From positions 124,001 through 188,000 of the forward strand of contig NZ_LOKW01000012.1 in assembly GCF_002211305.1 (NCBI RefSeq): DNA of 64,000 nt, in the 5' to 3' direction. The notes beneath the pieces were generated by a model. That model was given only the letters and a program-made list of their open reading frames with translations. It did no database searches and was not told the DNA's origin. A program made the translations under genes and the position numbers. The stretch comes from Rhizobium sp. R634. GTDB lineage: Bacteria; Pseudomonadota; Alphaproteobacteria; Rhizobiales; Rhizobiaceae. Position 1 is the stretch's first letter; every line of letters starts with the position of its first letter. Of the stretch, positions 27,491 to 37,428 are shown in pieces.

Positions 27491-28681
27491 ATGTCTTATC
27501 CGAAAATTCCGTCCTGGAATTATTCCGTGCCGGCGGCATTGTTGCTGATGGCTCCCTTCGACATCCTGGCGTCCCTTGCCATGGACATCTATCTACCGGT
27601 CGTGCCGACGATGCCTCAGGCGCTCGCCACCTCGCCTGAAGTCATCCAGTTGACCCTCAGCCTCTACATGCTTGTGCTCGGCGTCGGGCAGATCGTCTTT
27701 GGTCCGATCTCCGACATCGTCGGGCGACGACCCGTCCTGCTCGGCGGAACGGCACTCTTTGCCGTTGCATCCTTCCTGCTTGCCGGGGCCTCATCGGCGT
27801 CCCTCTTCGTGGCCTTCCGATTGCTGCAGGCCATCGGCGCCTCAGCGGCTCTTGTCGCCACCTTCGCGACGGTGCGAGATGTCTACGCCGAGCGCCCGGA
27901 AAGCAGTGTGATCTATAGCCTGCTCGGTTCCATGCTATCTCTTGTGCCTGCGTTCGGGCCGATCGTCGGAGCGTTGATTGCGGACCGGTATGGGTGGCGC
28001 GCTATCTTTCTCGTCATCGGCCTCCTCTCGGTCGCCGCCGTTCTCAACGCCTGCACGCGATGGCATGAAACCCGCCCGACGGCTGCGGCCGCAACCATCG
28101 CGTTACGCCCCATTCTCACGAGCTTTCCCTTCTGGGTCTATACGACCGGTTTCAGTGCGGCGATGGGGGCCTTCTTCGTCTTCTTCTCGACTGCGCCCCG
28201 TATCCTGATCGATCAAGCCGGGTTTTCCGGCATCAGTTTCAGCCTCCTCTTTGCTTCGGTGGCACTGGTGATGATCGCGACGGCGCGCTTCGCCAAACAC
28301 TTCGTCACGCGCTGGGGCATCGCAGGCAGCCTCGCAAGAGGAATGACGATGCTGCTTCTCGGTGCGGGGATGCTTGCCACGGGAGAAATGTTTCCGCTGG
28401 CGCCCGTCGCCAGTTTCATCCTTCCGATGTGGATCATCGCGGTCGGCATCGTCTTTGCAACGGCTGTCACCGCCAACGGTGCGCTCGCAGCCTTCGGCGA
28501 TATCGCGGGGACGGCAGTGGCGCTCTATTTCTGCGTCGAAAGCCTCATCGTAGGAATTGCGGGCACATTATTCGTGGTTCTTCTCGATGGCGACACAGCT
28601 TGGCCGCTGGCAGGTTATACCGGCGTGACGGCACTGATCACTCTGGCGGGATTGCGCCAGCTCCTTCGGAAGACAGCCTGA
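27491..28681 (+). CDS. cml: CmlA/FloR-family chloramphenicol/florfenicol-type MFS exporter
   Basis: A 396-aa major-facilitator protein with 12 TM helices, of the Bcr/CflA drug:H+ antiporter group. The opening WNYSVPAALLLMAPFDILAS and then MDIYLPVVPTMP closely follow CmlA. So do QLTLSLYMLVLGVGQIVFGP, DIVGRRPVLLGGTALF (the MFS A motif), ATFATVRDVYAER and FFVFFSTAPRIL. I judge it a true CmlA/FloR-type protein rather than a generic Bcr. Amphenicols are the family substrates, but the natural substrate in soil may differ. The ATG at 27491 has only a weak GAGCGGAC upstream, as expected for an attenuated gene. Confidence 0.85.
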   Translation: MSYPKIPSWNYSVPAALLLMAPFDILASLAMDIYLPVVPTMPQALATSPEVIQLTLSLYMLVLGVGQIVFGPISDIVGRRPVLLGGTALFAVASFLLAGASSASLFVAFRLLQAIGASAALVATFATVRDVYAERPESSVIYSLLGSMLSLVPAFGPIVGALIADRYGWRAIFLVIGLLSVAAVLNACTRWHETRPTAAAATIALRPILTSFPFWVYTTGFSAAMGAFFVFFSTAPRILIDQAGFSGISFSLLFASVALVMIATARFAKHFVTRWGIAGSLARGMTMLLLGAGMLATGEMFPLAPVASFILPMWIIAVGIVFATAVTANGALAAFGDIAGTAVALYFCVESLIVGIAGTLFVVLLDGDTAWPLAGYTGVTALITLAGLRQLLRKTA

Positions 28682-28699
28682 TCAACGGCTGCTGAACAG

Positions 28700-28726
28700 C
28701 GGCCGCTCGAAAACCTCGAGCGGCCG
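28700..28726 (+). terminator. Hairpin after the cml exporter
   Basis: CGGCCGCTCGA AAACC TCGAGCGGCCG is a perfect 11-bp inverted repeat located 19 bases after the exporter stop. It lacks a U tract, so termination would need help (for instance Rho) or the hairpin may protect the 3' end. Confidence 0.6.
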
Positions 28727-28939
28727 TCAAGCAACGGGATCGCTTGAAATCTCGGCGCACCTCGCCTACCCCTTCTGCTGCCCCGAAAGGAAACACCAGT
28801 TCCTTCCGGGGGATCAGGCGGACCTCGTCGAGTGGCAGCAGATCCGCCGCCCGCGGTGTAGTCGTGACCGGTGATCCGGCAACATCAGCCGACATCGAAC
28901 GCGGCTCTGGTTCAGCGCCCACAGAGAAGGAGCCCCCTC

Positions 28940-29902
28940 TTGGCGAACAAGTCCATCGATCACGCCTTCACGGCCACCAGCCTCACCTCCGCCGCCAGCG
29001 ACCCGACCTTTGCCGGTGCGCTGTCCTTCATGCGCCGACGCTTCACCAAGGAACTTGCTGGCGTCGATGTTGCCGTCTGGGGCATTCCTTTCGATGCCGC
29101 GACATCGAACCGGCCGGGCACGCGCTTCGGGCCGCAGGCGATCCGCCGCGCCTCGGCAATCTTCGACAACGACGCGCAATATCCCTTCAACCGAGAACTC
29201 TTCGCCGGCATGGCCGTGATCGACTACGGCGATTGCCTGCTCGATTATGGCAACCATCAGGACACGCCTGCGGCCATCGAACGCCAGGCGAACGTCATCC
29301 TCGACAGCGGCGCTTTCCTGCTGACGCTCGGCGGCGATCACTACGTCACCTGGCCGCTGCTCAAAGCCCATGCGGCAAAACACGGGCCGCTGGCCCTCGT
29401 GCAGTTCGACGCGCACCAGGACACATGGTTCGACGAAGAGCGGCGTATCGATCACGGTTCCTTCGTGGCGCGTGCCGCCCGCGAAGGCATCATCGATCCC
29501 GACCGCTCGATCCAGATCGGCATCCGCACCCATGCGCCGGAGGATTGCGGCATCAACATCCTCTATGGGCATCAGGTCGAGGACATGAGTGCCGGCGACA
29601 TCGCCTCGGCGATCATCTCCCACACGCGCGGCGCTCCCGCCTACCTCACCTTCGATATCGATTGCCTCGATCCGGCTTTTGCGCCGGGCACCGGCACGCC
29701 GGTCGCCGGCGGACCGTCGAGCGCCAAGATCCTCTCGGTGCTGCAGCGCCTGCATCAGCTCGACATTCTCGGCGCCGACGTGGTCGAGGTGTCGCCGCCC
29801 TATGATCATGCCGATATCACCGCCATTGCGGGGGCAACAGTGGCAATGTATATGCTGGGTCTTCACGCCGAGCGACGCGCCATCGCTGTGTCACAAGGCT
29901 GA
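28940..29902 (+). CDS. speB: Agmatinase / ureohydrolase family protein
   Basis: A 320-aa binuclear manganese enzyme of the arginase superfamily. Metal-ligand motifs are GGDHYVTWP, FDAHQDTW and TFDIDCLDPAFAPGTGTPVAGG. GTRFGPQAIR near the N-terminus is typical of agmatinases, which release urea from agmatine to give putrescine. The start is taken as TTG at 28940 (LANKSIDHAF), because AGAAGGAG lies nine bases upstream while the upstream in-frame extension is not conserved-looking. Arginine-related context (argC directly downstream) fits, though specificity towards other guanidino compounds cannot be excluded. Confidence 0.85.
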   Translation: MANKSIDHAFTATSLTSAASDPTFAGALSFMRRRFTKELAGVDVAVWGIPFDAATSNRPGTRFGPQAIRRASAIFDNDAQYPFNRELFAGMAVIDYGDCLLDYGNHQDTPAAIERQANVILDSGAFLLTLGGDHYVTWPLLKAHAAKHGPLALVQFDAHQDTWFDEERRIDHGSFVARAAREGIIDPDRSIQIGIRTHAPEDCGINILYGHQVEDMSAGDIASAIISHTRGAPAYLTFDIDCLDPAFAPGTGTPVAGGPSSAKILSVLQRLHQLDILGADVVEVSPPYDHADITAIAGATVAMYMLGLHAERRAIAVSQG

Positions 29903-29961
29903 CGTATCATCGCAAACTGAATCCGGAAACCTTCAGAACCCATTGAAAGCGCAGGTCTAAC

Positions 29962-30894
29962 ATGGCACCGAAAATCTTCATCGACGGCGAACACGGCACA
30001 ACGGGTCTGCAGATCCGCACGCGCATGGCCGGCCGCCGCGATGTCGAGCTTCTGTCCATTCCCGAGGCCGAGCGGCGCAACGCCGCCATGCGCGAGGACA
30101 TGCTCAACAGCGCCGACATCGCCATTCTCTGCCTGCCCGACGACGCGTCGAAGGAAGCGGTGCAGATGGTGTCGGCCAACAACAACGTCCGGGTCATCGA
30201 CACCTCGACCGCCTTCCGCGTCAATCCCGGCTGGGCCTATGGCTTTGCCGAAATGGACAATGCGCAAGCGGACAAGATCAAGGCCGCCCGCTTCGTCGCC
30301 AATCCCGGCTGCTATCCCACCGGCGCAATCGGCCTCATCCGGCCGCTGCGCGCCGCCGGCATTCTGCCGGACGGCTATCCGGTGACGGTCAACGCGGTCT
30401 CCGGTTATACCGGCGGCGGTAAGCAGATGATCGCGCAGATGGAAAACCCGGATCACCCGGACGCGATCACAGCACCGCATTTCCTGTACGGCCTACCGCT
30501 CACCCACAAGCACGTGCCTGAGATGACCGTGCACGGCCTGCTCGACCGTGCACCGATCTTCTCTCCATCCGTCGGCAAGTTCGCGCAGGGCATGATCGTG
30601 CAGGTGCCGCTGCACCTCGACGATCTCGCCGAGGGCACGACGATGGAAAGCATCCACGCCGCACTCGTCGCCCATTATACCGGTCAGGAGATCGTCACCG
30701 TCGTGCCGCTCGCCGAAAGCAAGGCGCTCCCCCGCGTCAACGCCGTCGAGCTCGAAGGCAAGGACACGATGAAGCTCTTCGTCTTTGGCAAGGAAGGCGG
30801 CTCGCAGGTCAATCTGGTGGCGTTGCTCGACAATCTCGGCAAGGGCGCCTCGGGCGCCGCCGTCCAGAACATGGACCTGATGCTCGCCTCCTGA
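29962..30894 (+). CDS. argC: N-acetyl-gamma-glutamyl-phosphate reductase (type 2)
   Basis: A 310-aa NADPH-dependent enzyme of arginine synthesis, converting N-acetylglutamyl phosphate to the semialdehyde. [16 protein letters not shown] is the nucleotide-binding start and [17 protein letters not shown] contains the active-site Cys. [14 protein letters not shown] and HKHVPEM follow. The short form (about 310 aa, with [10 protein letters not shown]) marks the type 2 ArgC of alphaproteobacteria. It lies 59 bases after speB and four bases before the TauE gene, so the three may share a transcript. Confidence 0.97.
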   Translation: MAPKIFIDGEHGTTGLQIRTRMAGRRDVELLSIPEAERRNAAMREDMLNSADIAILCLPDDASKEAVQMVSANNNVRVIDTSTAFRVNPGWAYGFAEMDNAQADKIKAARFVANPGCYPTGAIGLIRPLRAAGILPDGYPVTVNAVSGYTGGGKQMIAQMENPDHPDAITAPHFLYGLPLTHKHVPEMTVHGLLDRAPIFSPSVGKFAQGMIVQVPLHLDDLAEGTTMESIHAALVAHYTGQEIVTVVPLAESKALPRVNAVELEGKDTMKLFVFGKEGGSQVNLVALLDNLGKGASGAAVQNMDLMLAS

Positions 30895-30898
30895 CGTC

Positions 30899-31690
30899 AT
30901 GACGCCGGACGCGCTTTTCGCCGGCGTGCAGGCATGGTTTGCCGCCGCCCTACCCGACCACGGCATCTATGCGCTGATGGCCTTCGCCGTCATCGCCGGG
31001 CTTGCCCGCGGCTTCTCCGGCTTTGGCGCTGCGCTGATTTTCATTCCGCTCGGCGGTGCGATCGTCGGGCCGAAGCTGGTCTCGCCGATCCTGCTCGTAA
31101 TCGATGGCGTTGCGACGCTCGGGATGATCCCGCCCGCCTGGCGCGGCGCCAACCGACGCGAGGTCTTCATCATGGCGGCGGGTGCTGCCCTTGGCGTGCC
31201 GGCCGGCACTGCCATACTGGCTTTGCTGGACCCGATGCTCTTGCGCTGGAGCATCGCGATCATCGCCATCAGCCTGCTTGCGCTTCTGGTATCCGGGTGG
31301 CGTTACCACGGCGCGCCCTCCGCACCGCTTACCAGCGGCGTCGGCCTGATCGCCGGGCTTTTCAGCGGCGCGGCACAGCTCGGCGGGCCGCCTGTGGTCG
31401 CCTACTGGCTCGGCGGTAAGAGCGACCGCACGCGCGTCAGGGCAAATGTCGTGCTTTATTTCTCGATCTCAACCGTCTTCAGCGTCATCAGCTATTATGT
31501 CGGCGGCCTGTTCGTGCCGGCCGTCTTCGCGCTCACCGTCGTCATCCTGCCGAGTTATGCCATCGGCCTCTACGGTGGTTCGAAACTCTTCGGGCTTGCC
31601 GAGGAACGGACCTTCCGCATCGCCTGCTACGTGCTAATTGCTGCCGCGGCGATCATCGGCATGCCACTGCTCGATGGGGTGCTGCGCTGA
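30899..31690 (+). CDS. TauE/SafE family permease
   Basis: A 263-aa integral membrane protein with seven or eight TM helices. The repeated motif LARGFSGFGAALIFIPLGG and its second copy LIAGLFSGAAQLGGPPVVAYWL are typical of TauE/SafE anion exporters, which move sulfite, sulfoacetate or related organosulfonates. The start (ATG at 30899) is four bases after the argC stop, so it is probably translated from the same message. The ligand cannot be told from sequence, and no organosulfur genes lie nearby. Confidence 0.85.
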   Translation: MTPDALFAGVQAWFAAALPDHGIYALMAFAVIAGLARGFSGFGAALIFIPLGGAIVGPKLVSPILLVIDGVATLGMIPPAWRGANRREVFIMAAGAALGVPAGTAILALLDPMLLRWSIAIIAISLLALLVSGWRYHGAPSAPLTSGVGLIAGLFSGAAQLGGPPVVAYWLGGKSDRTRVRANVVLYFSISTVFSVISYYVGGLFVPAVFALTVVILPSYAIGLYGGSKLFGLAEERTFRIACYVLIAAAAIIGMPLLDGVLR

Positions 31691-31700
31691 ACGATTCTCT

Positions 31701-32804
31701 TCAGTTATGCTCTGCGATCAGCGTCTCGCGCGGATATTCACCGTAGAAGCCGCGCCAGTTGGCGATGGCGAAGCCGAAGACCACCAGCGCGCCGGCCTGG
31801 TGCAGCAGGCCCCAGTGCAGCGGCACCTGCATCAAGAGCGTGGCGACGCCGATCGCCGCTTGTATCGTCACCAGCGCAAAAAGCAGGACGGCGCGGCGCG
31901 CATGGGTGGTCCATGATGCGCCGCGAAGGGCGATCACCATATTGATCAGCGTGAGCGCGAAGAGCGTATAGGCGCCGATGCGGTGGATGAACTGCACGGT
32001 CTTCGGATTCTCGAAGGCGTTGATCCAGAAAGGCTGCTGGATCAGCAGATCCGACGGGACGACCGCGCCGTCCATCAGCGGCCAGGTATTATAGGAAAAG
32101 CCTGCATCGAGCCCCGCCACCAGCGCGCCGAGATAGATCTGGAACAGCGAGAAAATGGCGATCGCGGCAGCAAATGCGCGCGAGCTTCGTGCCGGCGCCG
32201 GATCATTCGAATGTCTGGAGAGACCGCGCATGATCCACATGCAGGAGGCGAAGATCAGGCAGGCCATGACGAGATGGGTCGCGAGCCTGTATTGGCTGAC
32301 GTCGGTGCGGACCGAAAGACCGGAGGACACCATCCACCAGCCGATGAAGCCCTGCAGGCCGCCGAGCGCCAGGATGCCGGCGAGCGGCCAACGCAGGCGT
32401 CTCTCGATCCGCCCCGTCAGCCAGAAATAGATGAGCGGCAGGGCAAAGATCACGCCGATGCCGCGGGCGATCAGCCGATGCGCCCATTCCCACCAGAAGA
32501 TGCCCTTGAACTCGTCGACGGTCATGGAGCTGTTCAATTGCTGAAATTCGGGAATGCGCTGGTAAAGGCGGAACTCCTCCTCCCATTCGGCAGCCGACAG
32601 CGGCGGGATGACGCCGTGGATCGGCTTCCATTCGGTGATCGACAGGCCGGAATTGGTGAGCCGTGTGGCACCGCCGACGAGCACGAGACAGAAGAGCGTC
32701 AAGAGCACGAAGCCGAGCCAAAGGCGCACGGCGCGGCGGTCGCGGTCCTGCTTGCGCATTTCGCTGCGGATCGCCTGTTCCGTGGTGAGGTTCGCGACGG
32801 CCAT
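31701..32804 (-). CDS. ctaA: Heme A synthase (CtaA/COX15)
   Basis: A 367-aa membrane protein with eight TM helices that oxidises heme O to heme A for cytochrome aa3 oxidase. Landmarks are [20 protein letters not shown], the heme-ligand His context [14 protein letters not shown], and the C-terminal [13 protein letters not shown] and [14 protein letters not shown]. The start at 32804 is clear, with AGAAGGAG upstream and [10 protein letters not shown] as N-terminus. The long upstream in-frame extension is noncoding. It is monocistronic here, divergent from the DUF2842 gene. Confidence 0.97.
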   Translation of the reverse strand: MAVANLTTEQAIRSEMRKQDRDRRAVRLWLGFVLLTLFCLVLVGGATRLTNSGLSITEWKPIHGVIPPLSAAEWEEEFRLYQRIPEFQQLNSSMTVDEFKGIFWWEWAHRLIARGIGVIFALPLIYFWLTGRIERRLRWPLAGILALGGLQGFIGWWMVSSGLSVRTDVSQYRLATHLVMACLIFASCMWIMRGLSRHSNDPAPARSSRAFAAAIAIFSLFQIYLGALVAGLDAGFSYNTWPLMDGAVVPSDLLIQQPFWINAFENPKTVQFIHRIGAYTLFALTLINMVIALRGASWTTHARRAVLLFALVTIQAAIGVATLLMQVPLHWGLLHQAGALVVFGFAIANWRGFYGEYPRETLIAEHN

Positions 32805-32919
32805 GATATCTCCTTCTATCCGGGTGTTGATTTGCCCCACCGGCTCATGCAAAACAAGCCCCGAACCTTTGCGGCATGCCGTCGCGCCGGTTCGATCCAT
32901 CCATTGCAAGAGATAAGCG

Positions 32920-33129
32920 ATGCCCATCCGCCTCCGCAAATTCATCGGCACGATCCTCATCATCGTGCTCGTGCTCGGCTATGCGCTGCTGGCCAATACG
33001 ATCGCGGTGGCAACACTCGGCAACGCGCCCTGGTGGGGGCATCTTCTCTATTTCCTTCTGACCGGCCTGCTCTGGGTCTTGCCGGCAATGGTGATCATCA
33101 AATGGATGGCCGGACCGCGGCGGCAGTGA
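32920..33129 (+). CDS. DUF2842 small membrane protein
   Basis: A 69-aa protein with two TM helices ([24 protein letters not shown] and [22 protein letters not shown]). It matches DUF2842, a small family restricted to alphaproteobacteria and often next to cytochrome oxidase assembly genes. Here it is divergent from ctaA, which fits a possible link with respiratory-complex maturation (inference). The start ATG is preceded by AAGAGATAAGCG. Confidence 0.85.
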   Translation: MPIRLRKFIGTILIIVLVLGYALLANTIAVATLGNAPWWGHLLYFLLTGLLWVLPAMVIIKWMAGPRRQ

Positions 33130-33248
33130 GGCCATTAACGGCCGAATAACCGTGATCGGCGGAAAACCTCGCCCACCCCGCGCGATTAAACCAAATATAC
33201 GTCAGGCACCCCTACCTTCCGCTCAGCATTCTTGACCGGAGACCACCC

Positions 33249-34490
33249 GTGCAGACGCAAAAGCTCGATGTCCATGAACATCAGTCAAATGACGCAGCTT
33301 TGGCCGAAACAGCCCTTTCAAACCTGCGCCAGCTGAGCATGAAACTCGCGATGGCCGAAATCGACATCAGCGTGTTCGACAGCATGCAGCCGCTGGAGGA
33401 CGACTGGCGGGCCTTGGAGCGCGACAATCTGCAGTCGCTTCACCAAAGCTATGACTGGTGCGCCGCCTGGGTGGGCGCCTTTCAGCGGCCGCTTGCGATC
33501 CTCAAAGGCACGCATGCCGGCGAGACCGCTTTCATTCTGCCGGTCGAGATTGTCAAATCCCGCGGGCTTTCCGTCGCCAAGTTCATCGCTGCCGATCACA
33601 GCAACATCAATACCGGCCTGTTTTCCGAAAACTTTGCAGGAAGCGGCGGAAGCATCGACGCCGACCAGTTCGCCGGCCAGCTCCAGAATGCGTTGAAGGG
33701 CCGGGCCGATCTGCTGCTCTTGCAGAACATTCCGCTGGAATGGCGCGGGCGGCAGACGCCGCTGACGGGGCTGCCGACGGTCCAGAACCAGAATCACGCC
33801 TACCAGCTGCCGCTCCTTTCCACTTTCGAGGAGACGCTGAAACAACTGAACGCCAAGAGCCGGCGCAAGAAATTCCGGGTTCAGTCGCGGCGCCTCGAGG
33901 CGGCGGGCGGCTTCGAATACGCCGTTCCCGAAACATCGGAAGAACAGCACGACCTGCTCGATACGTTCTTCCGGCTGAAAAGTGCTCGCTTCGCCAGCCT
34001 CGGCCTGCCGGACGTTTTCGCCGACAAGGAGACGAAGACCTTCCTGCACGGCCTCATCGACAGCCGAGATGAAGCCAAGGAGTATTTCGGGCTGCAGATG
34101 CATGCGCTGCGGCTCAAAGGCGAAAACGACGGCCGGATCGCCGCGATTTCGGGCATCTCGCGCAAGGGCGATCACATCATCTGCCAGTTCGGCGCAATCG
34201 ACGAAGAGCTCGTGCCGGATACGAGCCCGGGCGAATTCCTTTACTGGCAGACCATCTCGGCACTGGACGGCAAAGGCGTGGCCCTGTTCGATTTCGGCCT
34301 TGGCGACCAGACCTACAAGCGTTCCTGGGCGCCGGTCGAGACGGCGCATCACGATGTGGTGCTGCCGATCACGCCGTTCGGCGTCGCCGCCGGCGCTGCG
34401 CACCGGCTCGTGACCCGCGGCAAGGCGCATATCAAGGCGCGCCCGAAACTTTATAAATTCGCCCAGGGCATCCGGGCAAAAATCGGCTGA
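33249..34490 (+). CDS. BioF2-type GNAT acetyltransferase of the polysaccharide cluster
   Basis: A 413-aa cytosolic protein with the BioF2-like / CelD acetyltransferase domain (PF13480). This domain occurs in polysaccharide and cellulose loci of Rhizobiales. The core is KQLNAKSRRKKFRVQSRRLEAAG and the C-terminal LFDFGLGDQTYKRSW is diagnostic. It may acylate a sugar nucleotide or lipid-linked intermediate. The GTG start has GGAG about 11 bases upstream. It converges on the Wzc-like gene with a four-base gap and is separately promoted from 33130-33248. Confidence 0.8.
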   Translation: MQTQKLDVHEHQSNDAALAETALSNLRQLSMKLAMAEIDISVFDSMQPLEDDWRALERDNLQSLHQSYDWCAAWVGAFQRPLAILKGTHAGETAFILPVEIVKSRGLSVAKFIAADHSNINTGLFSENFAGSGGSIDADQFAGQLQNALKGRADLLLLQNIPLEWRGRQTPLTGLPTVQNQNHAYQLPLLSTFEETLKQLNAKSRRKKFRVQSRRLEAAGGFEYAVPETSEEQHDLLDTFFRLKSARFASLGLPDVFADKETKTFLHGLIDSRDEAKEYFGLQMHALRLKGENDGRIAAISGISRKGDHIICQFGAIDEELVPDTSPGEFLYWQTISALDGKGVALFDFGLGDQTYKRSWAPVETAHHDVVLPITPFGVAAGAAHRLVTRGKAHIKARPKLYKFAQGIRAKIG

Positions 34491-34494
34491 CGGC

Positions 34495-36660
34495 TCAAGC
34501 CGCGCGGCCGAATTCCTGCTTCGCCCCTTCGCCGCCCGACATCAGCACGACGCGCTCGTAACCTGCGGCCTGGAATTCGGTCATCAGCGTCACGAAGACG
34601 GTCTCTTCCATCTCCGGCAGGGAAAGGATGATCTCGACGTCGCGGCTGTGCGTCAGCCGCGAGACACCGGCGACATCGGCCGCACCACATTCGACGACCA
34701 CGAGGTCATAAGCGGCGGCGAGCGCATCGAGGAGCAGCGACAGCCTGTCGACGCCACGCATTGCGCGGCGTGCGTCGCTTCGGCCCTGCGGGATCAGATG
34801 GGCATCGGAAAGGCGGTCGCCGTGGATCGTGTCACCAAAGGCCGCCTCGCCGCAAAGCAGATCGGTGACGCCAGGTGCCGCCCGGTCTTCAGCCATCAAT
34901 TCGGTCGGATAACCGGAACCGGTCATGTCGACCAGGATGACGCGGCGGCCGGCATCGGCGAGCATGCGGGTCAACAAAACCGTCGCCGCCGAGCCATTGT
35001 CACCGGTCGGAGATATAGCTATCGCCAGGGGCGCTCGGCTGCCGGTCAGATAATCCGCAACCGATGCAATGGAGAATTCATTCTCGTCCTCCGGCGCCTC
35101 TTCGGCGGCCTCAGGCTCCTCGACTGCGTCGTCCTCATCCGTGACGGCGGCAAGCATGCTCGGCTGGACAGGCCTTCTCGCGGCGACGGCGACCGGAGCG
35201 GCCTGCGGCGCCTCGTCCTCGATGGCCGCTTCCTCATCGGACGCCTTCGGGGCGATATCGACGGCGCGCAGCGCCCGGCCGCTGAAGAGTTCGGCCAGCA
35301 TGATGACGATCGCGCTGACGATCAGCGTCGCGACGGCGGCAACGACGACGATCGGCACGACCTTCGGGAAATAGGGATCGACCGGCTCGATCGCCTTGGA
35401 AACGATGCGGGCATCGGCGGGGCTCGAATTGCTGTCGGCGCGGGAAGCGGCCTCGCGGTAGCGAACCAGATAGGTTTCCAGCAACTGGCGCTGCGCGTTT
35501 GCCTCACGCTCCAGCGCATTGAGGCCAACTTCGTCTTCGCCGGCGCGGGCGCTGTTGGCCTGCACCGTGTCCTTCTGGCGCTCCAGTTCACTGGCACGGA
35601 GATCGGCGACCTTCGCCTCGTTTTCGATGCTGGCGAGGATCTTCTGCGTCTCCTGGCGGATCTGGCCGCGGATATCGGAGAGCTGGGCGCGCAGGCTCTT
35701 CAGCCGCGGATGACTGTTGAGAAGGCTGGTCTGGAGGTCTGATATTTGCGACTGCAGCCCGGATTCCGTCGCCTTCAGCCGCTGGATTGCCTGCGAGGAC
35801 ATGATGTCGGGCAGCGTGTCGGAAGCCTCGCCCGAAGACAACGCATTGCGCACCGCCTGCGCCCTCGCCTCGGCATTGGCCTTGTCGCCGCGCACACGGG
35901 TCAATTCTGCGGAGATGTCATTCAGCTGCTGGGCCGGAAAGGTGGTCGTGCCGTTCGTCTGCAACAGGCCGTAGGTGGTGCGATATTCGGCCACTTTCTT
36001 CTCGGCCTCGGAGACTTTCTGCCGCAGGCTTTCGATCTCCGGCTCCAGCCAGCGCGTCGCTTCCGAATTGGAATCCAGCTTGGCGCCGCTCTGGATCGAG
36101 AGATAGACCTTCGCCATGGCGTTCGGAATGGCGGCGGCGAGCTTCGGGTCCTTGGAGGTGAAGGTGATGCCGATGACGCGCGACCCCGGCACCTGATAGA
36201 CCTGCAGACGTTCGATGAAGGCGTCGATGACGCGCTCTTCCGGCGGATTTTCCAGCGGGTTCTTCTTCAGGTGCAGCTTCACCAGGATGCTGCTCATCGC
36301 CGAGCCGCTGGCGGCATCGTCGAATTCTGGCAGGTCATAGAGCTTGAGATCGTTGATCACCCGCTTGAGGAGATCGGCCGATTGCAGGAGCTGCACCTGG
36401 CTCGCGATGTTCAATTCGTCCATCAGCGGGCTGGCGCTCGCGTCATTGACCTGCTGGGTGCTGGCAAAGGCCGGCGCACGCGGCTCGATGAGAAGGCGTG
36501 TCTCGCTGCGATATTGCGGCGACATCAGCTTGGCGCCGGCAAAGGCGGCGCCCGCCGCCATGAGGGTAATCGTCAAAATCCTGAGACGGCGCGCCCAAAC
36601 CGCGCGGGCCAACTGGCCGAGGTCGATGTCCACATCCTGATCACGCACTACGCCGGACAT
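34495..36660 (-). CDS. Wzz/Wzc-like polysaccharide co-polymerase with degenerate kinase domain
   Basis: A 721-aa inner-membrane protein. It has an N-terminal Wzz domain (TM about residues 28-46, RSETRLLIEPR), a long periplasmic coiled coil (about 180-430), a second TM (VVPIVVVAAVATLIVSAIVI), an acidic Ala/Glu linker and a C-terminal P-loop-like domain. In the last domain the Walker A would be AISPTGDNGSAATVLL and has no lysine; no terminal tyrosine cluster is present. The protein probably sets chain length without tyrosine-kinase activity, unlike ExoP. The start at 36660 has GGAG upstream. It is divergent from the export genes at 36850. Confidence 0.85.
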   Translation of the reverse strand: MSGVVRDQDVDIDLGQLARAVWARRLRILTITLMAAGAAFAGAKLMSPQYRSETRLLIEPRAPAFASTQQVNDASASPLMDELNIASQVQLLQSADLLKRVINDLKLYDLPEFDDAASGSAMSSILVKLHLKKNPLENPPEERVIDAFIERLQVYQVPGSRVIGITFTSKDPKLAAAIPNAMAKVYLSIQSGAKLDSNSEATRWLEPEIESLRQKVSEAEKKVAEYRTTYGLLQTNGTTTFPAQQLNDISAELTRVRGDKANAEARAQAVRNALSSGEASDTLPDIMSSQAIQRLKATESGLQSQISDLQTSLLNSHPRLKSLRAQLSDIRGQIRQETQKILASIENEAKVADLRASELERQKDTVQANSARAGEDEVGLNALEREANAQRQLLETYLVRYREAASRADSNSSPADARIVSKAIEPVDPYFPKVVPIVVVAAVATLIVSAIVIMLAELFSGRALRAVDIAPKASDEEAAIEDEAPQAAPVAVAARRPVQPSMLAAVTDEDDAVEEPEAAEEAPEDENEFSIASVADYLTGSRAPLAIAISPTGDNGSAATVLLTRMLADAGRRVILVDMTGSGYPTELMAEDRAAPGVTDLLCGEAAFGDTIHGDRLSDAHLIPQGRSDARRAMRGVDRLSLLLDALAAAYDLVVVECGAADVAGVSRLTHSRDVEIILSLPEMEETVFVTLMTEFQAAGYERVVLMSGGEGAKQEFGRAA

Positions 36661-36849
36661 GCTCTTACTCCACAACAAATGTGCCGTAAGCGTAAACGAC
36701 CATGGTAACTCAACGGTTAATGGCGAACTTCCAAGAAATAAGCACCGATCAGCAAGGAACTCGGGAAATCGCAGAGGTTTTTTACCGGGCATTAACCCTA
36801 ACGGATCGATAACGACATCACCGAGTTCATTTTCTGTGAGCACAAGCGG

Positions 36850-37425
36850 ATGTCTGTCGCCCCGCCCAAGATCCTTTTGGCCCTGAGCCTTGCAGCCATG
36901 ACGGCAGCATTGGGCGGCTGCACGACGTATAAGCCGGCTCCGAAAGCCTTCAACGAGGCGACCATCCAGCCGTATACGCTCGATAGCGGCGACCGGCTGC
37001 GCATCACTGTCTTCGATCAGCAGAGCCTGACCAACACCTATACGGTGGATCAGGCCGGCTATATCGCCTTCCCCCTCATCGGCCAGGTCCCTGCCCGTGG
37101 CCGGACCTTGCAGCAGCTCTCGGGACAGATCGCCCAGAAACTGCAGCAGGGCTATCTTCGCGATCCCGACGTCACCATCGATGTCGATCGCTACCGCTCG
37201 ATCTTCATCATGGGCGAAGTCGGCCAGCCCGGCCAGTATGCCTATGTTCCCGGCATGACCGTGCAGAACGCAATCGCGGTTGCCGGCGGCTTCACCAGCC
37301 GCGCCAACCAGAGCATGGTCGACGTGACCCGTAAGATCAACGGACAGGTGCTGACCGGCCGCATCAACATATCGGGGCCGATCATCGCCGGCGACACGAT
37401 CTACGTCCGCGAACGGCTCTTCTGA
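36850..37425 (+). CDS. Wza/GumB-type polysaccharide export lipoprotein
   Basis: A 191-aa outer-membrane auxiliary (OPX) protein. The signal peptide ends in the lipobox LGGC (LAAMTAALGGCTTYKP), so it should be lipidated. The poly_export domain is seen as PYTLDSGDRLRITVFDQ..., and an SLBB-type segment follows (VFIMGEV... form, IFIMGEVGQPGQYAYVPGMTVQNAIAVAGGF). It is far shorter than E. coli Wza (379 aa), lacking the C-terminal pore helix domain, as is usual for the rhizobial and GumB-like class. First gene of a four-gene plus-strand operon. Confidence 0.93.
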   Translation: MSVAPPKILLALSLAAMTAALGGCTTYKPAPKAFNEATIQPYTLDSGDRLRITVFDQQSLTNTYTVDQAGYIAFPLIGQVPARGRTLQQLSGQIAQKLQQGYLRDPDVTIDVDRYRSIFIMGEVGQPGQYAYVPGMTVQNAIAVAGGFTSRANQSMVDVTRKINGQVLTGRINISGPIIAGDTIYVRERLF

Positions 37426-37428
37426 GCG

